DNA of 20,291 nucleotides from NCBI GenBank assembly GCA_904502145.1, contig CAJGDH010000007.1, forward strand, positions 1 to 20,291, read 5' to 3'. A program made the translations under genes and the position numbers. The stretch comes from an uncultured Eubacterium sp. (lineage in GTDB: Bacteria > Bacillota > Clostridia > Lachnospirales > Lachnospiraceae). The notes under the pieces are model-generated. The model was given only the letters and a program-made list of their open reading frames with translations, did no database searches and had not been told where the DNA came from. This document shows, in pieces, positions 14,058 through 20,291 of this stretch (positions are counted from its first letter, which is position 1; every line of letters begins with the position of its first letter).

Positions 14058-16700
14058 TTGAAAAAATATGGCGTAAATGAACTTCGAAAAATGTTCCTTG
14101 ATTTTTTCGAGAGCAAAGATCATCTTGTGATGAAAAGCTTTTCACTGGTACCGCACAATGATAAGAGCCTGCTGCTGATCAACGCAGGTATGGCGCCTCT
14201 TAAGCCTTATTTCACCGGCCAGGAGATCCCTCCGAAAAGAAGAGTGGCGACATGTCAGAAATGTATCCGTACCGGCGATATCGAAAATGTGGGAAAGACT
14301 GCCCGTCACGGTACATTTTTTGAGATGCTGGGCAATTTCTCCTTCGGAGATTATTTCAAGAAAGAGGCTATCCGCTGGTCCTGGGAATTCCTCACTGAAG
14401 TGGTAGGCCTCGACGCGGACCGTCTCTATCCTTCCGTTTATCTTGAGGATGATGAAGCATTTGACCTCTGGAGAGATGATATCGGCATCGCCCCGGAACG
14501 CATCTTCAAATTCGGCAAGGAAGATAATTTCTGGGAGCATGGAGCAGGTCCCTGTGGTCCCTGTTCTGAGATCTACTATGACCGTGGCGAGAAATACGGC
14601 TGCGGCAAACCGGACTGTACCGTAGGCTGTGACTGTGACCGCTATATTGAGGTCTGGAACAACGTATTTACCCAGTTTGACAATGACGGACATAACAATT
14701 ATACCTTGCTTGAGAACAAAAACATCGATACCGGTATGGGTCTTGAGCGTCTTGCCGTTGTTGTCCAGGAAGTGGATTCCATCTTTGACGTGGACACCAT
14801 CTGTGCCCTCAGGGAAAAGGTGGGTGATCTTGCCCATAAGATCTACAAGGAGAATGAGGAGGATGACATCTCCATCCGTCTGATCACTGATCATATCCGT
14901 TCCGCTACCTTTATGATCTCAGATGGCATCATGCCCAGCAATGAGGGAAGAGGATACGTTCTTCGCCGTATCATCCGCCGGGCAGCCCGCCACGGACGTA
15001 AGATCGGGATCGAAGGAACATTCCTTGCCCTCCTTTCCAGGACAGTGATCGAAGGCTCCAAGGACGGTTATCCGGAATTGGAAGAGAAGAAGGAATTCAT
15101 CTTCAACGTTCTTACTCAGGAAGAAAATAAATTCAACAAGACCATCGACCAGGGACTTACCATCCTGGCCGGTCTGGAAGAAGGAATGAAATCGGAAGGG
15201 AAGACAGAGCTTTCCGGAGAAGAAGCCTTCAAATTATATGATACTTACGGATTCCCTCTGGATCTGACCAAGGAGATCCTTGAAGAGAAAGGCTATTCCG
15301 TGGATGAGGAAGGATTCAACGCTTCCATGCAGAAGCAGCGTGAAACAGCCAGAGCGGCCCGTAAGACAACCAACTATATGGGAGCCGATGCCACGGTATA
15401 CGATGAGATCGACCCGGCCATCACTTCCGTATTTGACGGTTATGATAAACTTAGTCTGCAGTCAGATGTGACTGTTCTCACCAACGCAGATGAGATCACG
15501 GAAGCCCTCACTGACGGTGAAGTCGGAACCATCATCACCGACAGGACTCCTTTCTATGCCACCAGCGGCGGCCAGCACGCCGACACCGGCGTCATCACGG
15601 CAGCTGAAGGCAGATTCATCGTGGAAGATGTGATCAAATTAAAGGGTGGAAAGATCGGCCATGTGGGCAGGATGGAAGAAGGAATGATCAAGGTGGGAGA
15701 TACCGTTTCCCTTACCGTGAATTCCTCTCAGAGAAGAGATACAGCCAAGAACCACAGTGCCACACACCTTCTTCAGAAGGCTCTGCGCACGGTTCTGGGA
15801 AGCCATGTTGAACAGGCCGGTTCCTACAATGACAAGGACAGGCTCCGTTTCGACTTCTCCCATTTCCAGGCGCTGTCAGGGGAAGAACTTGCCCAGGTTG
15901 AGAAGCTGGTCAATGATGCCATTGCAGCAGCATATGCCGTGGATACCAAGATCATGACCATGGAAGAAGCAAAGAAGACCGGTGCCATCGCTCTCTTCGG
16001 TGAAAAATACGGCGACAAGGTAAGAGTAGTGGACATGGGCGAGGGATACTCCGTGGAATTCTGCGGCGGAACTCATGTGAAGAATACAGCCGATATCAAA
16101 GCCTTCAAGATCATCTCCGAGACCGGTATCGCAGCAGGAGTAAGACGTATCGAAGCCCTCACCGGCGAAAATGTTCTTTCCTACTATGCTCAGGTTGAGG
16201 AGACCCTCAATGAAGCGGCAAGGATCGCCAAGACCGAACCTTCCAAGCTTGCGGACCGTATCCACGCTCTCCTGGAAGAGGTAAAAGCCCTCCATGCGGA
16301 GAACGGGAAGCTGAAAGATCAGATCGCCAGGAGCGAGGTTTCTGACGTTATGTCCAACGTGGTGGAAGCAGGATCCTTCAAAGTCCTTCCTGTAGCTGTC
16401 AAGGATGTGGATGTCAATGCCATGCGTAATCTCAGTGATGATCTGAAAGCAAAGATCGTCAGCGGTGTAGTCATCATTGCTTCCGACCAGGGGGATAAAG
16501 TCAGCTTGATCGTTTCCGCGACCGATGATGCCGTGAAAGCGGGAGCGCATGCAGGAAAGATCATCAAAGATGCCGCCAGGCTTGTGGGCGGTGGCGGCGG
16601 CGGACGCCCCAACATGGCTCAGGCAGGCGGAAAGAATGCCGCAGGTATTCCTGATGCTCTGACAAAGGCTGTCGATCTTGCCAAAGAACAGCTGGCTTAA
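14058..16700 (+). CDS. alaS: Alanyl-tRNA synthetase
   Basis: Charges tRNA-Ala with alanine and edits mischarged Ser/Gly-tRNA. The product has 880 residues when read from TTG at 14058, close to the usual bacterial length (about 875). AGGAGG (14042-14047) stands ten bases before this TTG, and the family's N terminus matches from here (KKYGVNELRKMFLDFF). An upstream in-frame TTG at 14022 has no ribosome site. The catalytic domain shows RTGDIENVG and RHGTFFEMLGNFSFGDYF (71-100). The editing domain has HSATH (566-570) and CGGTH (669-673), the two zinc-binding blocks. The C-terminal DHHA1 part contains the glycine run GGGGGGRPNMAQAGG near residue 850. It has its own promoter and a hairpin leader, and ends at a bidirectional terminator. 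Confidence 0.96.
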   Translation: MKKYGVNELRKMFLDFFESKDHLVMKSFSLVPHNDKSLLLINAGMAPLKPYFTGQEIPPKRRVATCQKCIRTGDIENVGKTARHGTFFEMLGNFSFGDYFKKEAIRWSWEFLTEVVGLDADRLYPSVYLEDDEAFDLWRDDIGIAPERIFKFGKEDNFWEHGAGPCGPCSEIYYDRGEKYGCGKPDCTVGCDCDRYIEVWNNVFTQFDNDGHNNYTLLENKNIDTGMGLERLAVVVQEVDSIFDVDTICALREKVGDLAHKIYKENEEDDISIRLITDHIRSATFMISDGIMPSNEGRGYVLRRIIRRAARHGRKIGIEGTFLALLSRTVIEGSKDGYPELEEKKEFIFNVLTQEENKFNKTIDQGLTILAGLEEGMKSEGKTELSGEEAFKLYDTYGFPLDLTKEILEEKGYSVDEEGFNASMQKQRETARAARKTTNYMGADATVYDEIDPAITSVFDGYDKLSLQSDVTVLTNADEITEALTDGEVGTIITDRTPFYATSGGQHADTGVITAAEGRFIVEDVIKLKGGKIGHVGRMEEGMIKVGDTVSLTVNSSQRRDTAKNHSATHLLQKALRTVLGSHVEQAGSYNDKDRLRFDFSHFQALSGEELAQVEKLVNDAIAAAYAVDTKIMTMEEAKKTGAIALFGEKYGDKVRVVDMGEGYSVEFCGGTHVKNTADIKAFKIISETGIAAGVRRIEALTGENVLSYYAQVEETLNEAARIAKTEPSKLADRIHALLEEVKALHAENGKLKDQIARSEVSDVMSNVVEAGSFKVLPVAVKDVDVNAMRNLSDDLKAKIVSGVVIIASDQGDKVSLIVSATDDAVKAGAHAGKIIKDAARLVGGGGGGRPNMAQAGGKNAAGIPDALTKAVDLAKEQLA

Positions 16701-16708
16701 AAACAGGT

Positions 16709-16738
16709 CTTATAAAGCTTTTTAAAGAGCTTTATAAG
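16709..16738 (+). repeat. Inverted repeat just after alaS
   Basis: CTTATAAAGCT (16709-16719) pairs with AGCTTTATAAG (16728-16738), an 11-bp stem with an eight-base loop that starts eight bases after the stop codon. No T run follows, so it is more likely an mRNA 3'-end stabiliser than the terminator proper. Confidence 0.6.
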
Positions 16739-16763
16739 AATAATCAACAGAAAAAAATAATCA

Positions 16764-16801
16764 AAAAACCAGGGATGATATCATGATCAACCCTGGTTTT
16801 T
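16764..16801. terminator. Bidirectional terminator between alaS and trkH
   Basis: A perfect 11-bp stem, AAAAACCAGGG (16764-16774) with CCCTGGTTTTT (16791-16801). A runs on one side and T runs on the other serve the convergent genes on both strands. The 16-base loop contains the palindrome ATGATATCAT. Confidence 0.9.
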
Positions 16802-16848
16802 CTGTATTGTGCGTAGAATAAAAACCGTATATGATTTTGTTTTGCCGG

Positions 16849-18300
16849 TCACCGCTTCCAGGTATCTCTGGAGAAAAGGATCAGAATGGGGAAGATCTCC
16901 AGGCGTCCTGCCAGCATATCAAGGATAAGGACCAGCTTGGACAGGATTCCGTAGGATGCAAAGTTGCAGGTAGGCCCCACCTGTTCAAATCCCGGTCCGA
17001 TGTTGTTGAAACATGCGATGACGGCCGACAGGTTGGTAGTGATGGAAAAACCGTCAAGGGAAACGATGATGAAGCTGACGATGACGATCATTACATAAGC
17101 AGCCAGGTAGGCGTTTACATTGTCCACAACCTTTTCCTGGACAAGACGGTTATTGTTTTTCAGAGCCTGGACCTTTCTGGGATGAAGGATCCTGAGGATG
17201 TTTCTGCGCAGGTTTTTCAGCATGAACAAAAGTCGTCCGACTTTAAAACCGCCTCCCGTGGAGCCGGCACAGGCACCCATCAGCATCAGACACAGCAGGA
17301 TCCCCTTGGAGAAGGAAGGCCACAAGTCAAAATCAGTGGTGGCAAAACCGGTGGTAGTGACCACGGTGGCAACCTGGAAGGCCGCATGCCTCACCGTCTC
17401 CTCAAAGGTCTCGTAGTAGCCTCTCAGGTTCCAGATGATCAGTCCGATACTGCCCAGCACGATGCCGATATAGAGGCGGAGCTCCTCGTCTTTCCATACA
17501 TTTTTGAACTGACGGAGGAGCAGAAGATAGTAACAGCTGAAGTTGACTCCGAAGAGGAGCATAAATATGGTGCAGACATTCTGCAGATAAGGGCTGTAGC
17601 CGGCAATACTGTCGTTTTTAATTCCGAAGCCGCCGGTGCCCGCCGTTCCGAAAGCGGTACATACCGCATCGAACAAAGGCATCTTACCGATGACAAGAAA
17701 GAAGATATCCAGCAAAGTCAGAGCGATATAGATCTTATAGAGGATCACCGCTGTCTGCTTCATCTTGGGAACAAGCTTTCCGACATCGGGGCCGGGGCTT
17801 TCCGCGCGGAGAAGGTGCATGGTATAGCCGCTGCTTCGTTTATCCACGGAAGCGATGGCCAGAAGGAAGACCAGAACACCCATACCGCCGACCCAATGGC
17901 TGAAGCTTCGCCAGTACAGGATACCCATACTCAGTTTCTCCACCTCAGGGACAATGGAAGATCCGGTGGTGGTGAAACCGGATACGATCTCAAAAAATGC
18001 ATCGATGAAATCAGGGATCTCATGGGAGAAATAAAAAGGAAGACATCCCAGAAGACCCATGACGATCCAGCATATGCCTACACAGGTAAGCCCTTCCTTG
18101 GCATAAAAACCACTGGGGGCATCTTTACATAAGATAAATAGCAAAAAAATGATCAAACCGATCACAAACAGGGAATTCAGAAAACCATGGACGGCTTTTG
18201 TATCCTGGTAATAGACACTGATCAGCAGTGCAGGAATCATGAAAAGTCCTTCAAGTACAAGGATCCGATAGATGAATTTCCCCATCATCCGATAATTCAT
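16849..18300 (-). CDS. trkH: Potassium uptake channel subunit, TrkH/KtrB family
   Basis: A 483-residue polytopic membrane protein that forms the K+ pathway of a Trk/Ktr system. The four selectivity-filter loops are visible: TTTGSS (110-115), AGTGGFG (220-226), TTTGFA (315-320) and NNIGPGF (432-438). The conserved CAGSTGGGFKVGR is at 344-356. The start at 18300 matches the family N terminus (MNYRMMG) and has GAAAGG upstream. A longer frame from 18336 adds 12 residues that overlap the trkA tail and is less likely. The gene follows trkA on the same strand after 16 bases, so the pair forms one operon. Confidence 0.93.
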   Translation of the reverse strand: MNYRMMGKFIYRILVLEGLFMIPALLISVYYQDTKAVHGFLNSLFVIGLIIFLLFILCKDAPSGFYAKEGLTCVGICWIVMGLLGCLPFYFSHEIPDFIDAFFEIVSGFTTTGSSIVPEVEKLSMGILYWRSFSHWVGGMGVLVFLLAIASVDKRSSGYTMHLLRAESPGPDVGKLVPKMKQTAVILYKIYIALTLLDIFFLVIGKMPLFDAVCTAFGTAGTGGFGIKNDSIAGYSPYLQNVCTIFMLLFGVNFSCYYLLLLRQFKNVWKDEELRLYIGIVLGSIGLIIWNLRGYYETFEETVRHAAFQVATVVTTTGFATTDFDLWPSFSKGILLCLMLMGACAGSTGGGFKVGRLLFMLKNLRRNILRILHPRKVQALKNNNRLVQEKVVDNVNAYLAAYVMIVIVSFIIVSLDGFSITTNLSAVIACFNNIGPGFEQVGPTCNFASYGILSKLVLILDMLAGRLEIFPILILFSRDTWKR

Positions 18301-18316
18301 AAGACAACCAAACCTT

Positions 18317-19696
18317 TCACGGGGCAAATATTTCATTTAACTGGTAGATGGTATGGCCATCGCTGGTGATGACGATGACGATATCCCCTACCTGGAAGGA
18401 AGAATTTCCGTTGGGGATCTCGGTAATGACGATCCCGTTCTTTGTGGAATTATGTCTGATCCCTGCCAGGAGGATTCCCTTCTTCAGACGGATATCCTTA
18501 AGGGGCCTTGCGCAGTTCAGCGTATTTTCATCCACCAGGAATTCCATGGCTTCCGCCTGACCATCCGCGAAGGGATGGATACTCAGCGCGGCTCCGGCCT
18601 GGTTCTTGATGGCACGGACATAGCTGACGATCTGACTGGAACAAAGCTCTTTGGGACTGATGACACTGCCAAGGTCCAGGGTATTGACGATGGTACTGTT
18701 GAACATATGGCCGATGCTGGTAATAACCTGAGGAACATGATTACTGGTCCCGAATAAGGAGATGATCATATTCATCTCATCCAGACCGGTCATGGTGATG
18801 AGGGCATCGCACTGGTCGATCTTTTCCGACCTCCACAAAGTCTGACTGCTTGCATCACCGTGGATGATGCTGGCCTCAGGAAGCATGGCGGCAAGTTCCA
18901 GACAACGGTCATAGTTCTTCTCGATGATTTCCACAGAGATCCCGGTTTTCTGAAGGCGCCGTGCAAGATAATAGGAGACGCGGTTTCCTCCGCAGACCAC
19001 CACCCGGCGGATCTTATTGTTGATGATGTCCAGGTTCCTGAGGAGGGTGGTCAGGGATTCGATGGGGGCAGTCACAAAGACTCGGTCCCCTTTACGGATG
19101 ACGAAATCCCCCGCCGGAGCGATGGCTTTACCGTCGCGAAGTACGATACAGACAAGGACGGTACATTTTACCACCGTATTCAGGTCTTTGAGCTGAAGAC
19201 CGTTCAGGGGACTGTCTTCATCGATCTTGATCTCGATGATCTCGGAGCGGGCGTTGGACAGATATTCCCGTTTCAGAGAACCGGGATATTTGAGAAGCCG
19301 CTCAATCTCCGCTGCCGACTGAAAGTCGGGATTTACCATGTAGGAAAGACCGAAAGTATCCTTCATCTTATGGGTCTGTTCATGGTATTCGGGATTTCGG
19401 ATCCTGGCGATGGTCTTAAGCTTGGGATTCATCCCGTAAGCAGTGAGACAGCACAAAAGATTGATCTCATCCATGTTGGTGGCCGCGATCAGGAGCTCCG
19501 CTTCGCTCACCCCGGCCTCGGCCAGTGTGTCCATGGTGGCGCAGTTGCCCGTGACCGCCATTACATCGTATTGTTCGATTGTATTTTCCAGGACGGATGT
19601 ATCAGAGTCGATCAGGGTGATATTGTCCCCTTCGGCGGTGAGCTGTTTCACCAGAGCGGATCCGACTTTTCCGTCCCCTGCTACGATTATATTCAT
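18317..19696 (-). CDS. trkA: Trk system regulatory subunit TrkA (two RCK domains)
   Basis: A 459-residue cytosolic gating subunit of the K+ uptake system, binding NAD(H) or ATP at its RCK domains. The first Rossmann motif is complete, GDGKVG (7-12), with an acidic residue at the second strand end (Asp30). The C-terminal sub-domain with GDRVFV (203-208) follows. A second RCK-N domain begins at about 230, with VVCGGNRVSYYLARRL and VEIIEKN; its glycine motif has lost glycines (GGNRVS) and may bind nucleotide poorly. TrkA of this length with two halves is normal. GGGAG precedes the ATG on the minus strand. It is transcribed first, then trkH. Confidence 0.93.
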   Translation of the reverse strand: MNIIVAGDGKVGSALVKQLTAEGDNITLIDSDTSVLENTIEQYDVMAVTGNCATMDTLAEAGVSEAELLIAATNMDEINLLCCLTAYGMNPKLKTIARIRNPEYHEQTHKMKDTFGLSYMVNPDFQSAAEIERLLKYPGSLKREYLSNARSEIIEIKIDEDSPLNGLQLKDLNTVVKCTVLVCIVLRDGKAIAPAGDFVIRKGDRVFVTAPIESLTTLLRNLDIINNKIRRVVVCGGNRVSYYLARRLQKTGISVEIIEKNYDRCLELAAMLPEASIIHGDASSQTLWRSEKIDQCDALITMTGLDEMNMIISLFGTSNHVPQVITSIGHMFNSTIVNTLDLGSVISPKELCSSQIVSYVRAIKNQAGAALSIHPFADGQAEAMEFLVDENTLNCARPLKDIRLKKGILLAGIRHNSTKNGIVITEIPNGNSSFQVGDIVIVITSDGHTIYQLNEIFAP

Positions 19697-19730
19697 AATA
19701 ATTGTTCTCCCATTTAAAAATCTTAACTAA

Positions 19731-19758
19731 AGTATAGCAGAATTATAACAAAATTCAA
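19731..19758 (-). promoter_or_regulatory. Promoter of trkA-trkH
   Basis: On the minus strand TTGAAT (19758-19753), a 16-base spacer and TATACT (19736-19731). The leader is about 30 bases. The spacer is a base shorter than ideal, so this is moderate. Confidence 0.55.
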
Positions 19759-19830
19759 CGCATTTTATAGGTAGGGACAGGACCCTGAAACTCACCCGGA
19801 AAAGACTTGAAAAAGTCCGAAAAAAATTGT

Positions 19831-19859
19831 TGACGAAAGACATTGCTTTGTGTATAATA
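19831..19859 (+). promoter_or_regulatory. Promoter of rpsU
   Basis: TTGACG (19831-19836), a 17-base spacer and a perfect TATAAT (19854-19859), near-consensus sigma-A. The transcribed leader (about 65 bases) holds a small GTATT/AATAC pairing (19891-19906) and then GGAGGGAGG. Confidence 0.85.
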
Positions 19860-19932
19860 CATCATAGTGCAAAAATACCCAAACAGTTTGTATTAGGCAC
19901 AATACGCAACTGGAGGGAGGTTAGGTGAGTCA

Positions 19933-20109
19933 ATGTCAAACGTTATCGTTAAAGAAAACGAATCTTTAGACAGCGCGCTTCGCAGATTTAAGAGAAGCTG
20001 TGCAAAGGCAGGAATTCAGCAGGAGATCCGTAAGAGAGAGCATTACGAGAAACCCAGCGTTCGTCGTAAAAAGAAATCTGAAGCTGCCAGAAAAAGAAAA
20101 TATAAATAA
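19933..20109 (+). CDS. rpsU: 30S ribosomal protein S21
   Basis: A 58-residue basic protein of the small ribosomal subunit, in the usual length for Firmicutes S21. It begins MSNVIVKENESLDSALRRF, has the conserved RSCAKAGIQQEIRKREHYEKPS and ends in a Lys/Arg-rich tail. Two ribosome-site candidates precede the ATG: GGAGGGAGG about 12 bases before and AGGTGAG directly before. It has its own strong promoter and a strong terminator, so it is a single-gene unit, divergent from trkA. Confidence 0.97.
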   Translation: MSNVIVKENESLDSALRRFKRSCAKAGIQQEIRKREHYEKPSVRRKKKSEAARKRKYK

Positions 20110-20121
20110 TCAGTTAATGTC

Positions 20122-20154
20122 AAAAAAGATATCCGTTCCGGGTATCTTTTTTTT
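20122..20154 (+). terminator. Terminator of rpsU
   Basis: A 13-bp stem, A6-GATATCC (20122-20134) with GGGTATC-T6 (20140-20152), with one G-U pair, a five-base loop and a T run (20147-20154). Confidence 0.92.
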
Positions 20155-20156
20155 CC

Positions 20157-20190
20157 TTGAAGGGCATATCGGATATGCTCTTTCTGCTTT
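20157..20190 (+). repeat. Second hairpin behind the rpsU terminator
   Basis: GCATATC (20164-20170) and GATATGC (20172-20178) form a palindrome, extended by AAGG/TCTT to a stem of about nine base pairs. A short run of T ends at 20192. It could be a back-up terminator. Confidence 0.5.
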
Positions 20191-20219
20191 TTGACACTGT
20201 GCTGTTTCTGTGATATAAA
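20191..20219 (+). promoter_or_regulatory. Promoter of the right-edge gene
   Basis: TTGACA (20191-20196), a 17-base spacer and TATAAA (20214-20219) preceded by TGA, an extended -10. Very close to consensus and followed by a leader of about 20 bases. Confidence 0.8.
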
Positions 20220-20245
20220 GAGGAAAACAGGAAGGAGAACCGTGA

Positions 20246-20291
20246 ATGAATATAACGGAGATGGAATTTCCCTTTCCTGCGGAATACGCGG
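20246..20291 (+). CDS. Unidentified gene, 5' end only
   Basis: An open frame from ATG, with AAGGAG (20231-20236) nine bases upstream, running off the window. The 15 visible residues begin MNITEMEFPFPAEYA and do not identify a family. A GTG at 20242 in another frame is too close to the ribosome site to be preferred. The strong promoter just before it supports a real gene. Confidence 0.55.
   Translation, partial: MNITEMEFPFPAEYA

Noticed and set aside
16831..18132. A 433-codon open frame opposite trkH
   Set aside because: Low-complexity Asp/His/Gln-rich translation, no ribosome site, and mirrors the codon bias of the well-supported trkH.
18301..18336. Longer trkH start at the ATG at 18336
   Set aside because: The added 12 residues overlap the trkA tail and do not resemble the family N terminus; the ATG at 18300 gives the expected MNYRMMG start.
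18860..19717. A 285-codon frame opposite trkA
   Set aside because: Antisense shadow with no motifs; trkA on the other strand has full family features.
19773..19786. AGGG/CCCT pairing in the trkA-rpsU gap
   Set aside because: Only four base pairs, no conservation evidence and not at a useful distance from either promoter.
1..20291. CRISPR arrays, insertion sequences, phage genes, tRNA or rRNA genes
   Set aside because: I found no regularly spaced repeats, transposase-like frames with terminal repeats, cloverleaf folds or rRNA motifs on either strand when reading by eye.

Overview
The window looks like chromosomal DNA of a Gram-positive Clostridia, most likely Lachnospiraceae. The grounds are strong AGGAGG-type ribosome sites, many sigma-A promoters with an extended TGn -10, short intergenic gaps with classic intrinsic terminators, a HisZ-dependent short HisG, an RqcH homologue, an rpsU gene, and a small one-helix membrane protein just upstream of alaS. 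The family assignment is an inference from protein style, not a search. I see no IS element, CRISPR array, tRNA, rRNA or phage gene. This is mostly core metabolism with a few poorly known genes.

Layout. At the left end a class I/II PLP aminotransferase (minus) diverges from an acyl-CoA ligase-type AMP-forming enzyme (plus). A sodium:solute symporter and a glycogen synthase (glgA) follow, each with its own promoter and terminator. From about 6.68 to 8.43 kb rqcH runs on the minus strand, convergent with glgA. It is divergent from a five-gene operon of a small bacterial PH-domain protein, hisZ, hisG, hisD and hisI. This operon covers only part of histidine synthesis: the ATP phosphoribosyltransferase pair, the phosphoribosyl-AMP cyclohydrolase and the final dehydrogenase.

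From 12.7 to 13.9 kb there is a more AT-rich stretch with a secreted, lysine-rich protein built of degenerate YD-like units and a 46-residue single-helix membrane protein. The promoter and leader of the secreted protein carry two inverted repeats. Next is alaS, read from a TTG start, with its own promoter and a leader hairpin. It ends at a bidirectional terminator facing a minus-strand trkA-trkH potassium-uptake pair. At the right edge, rpsU and the first codons of an unidentified gene each have a near-consensus promoter.

I did not find a clearly new multi-gene system. The best leads are the YD-like secreted protein with its palindromic control region, the tiny membrane protein beside it, the PH-domain protein with an Asp/His-rich tail heading the his operon, the ligase and symporter of unknown substrate, and the structured alaS leader.
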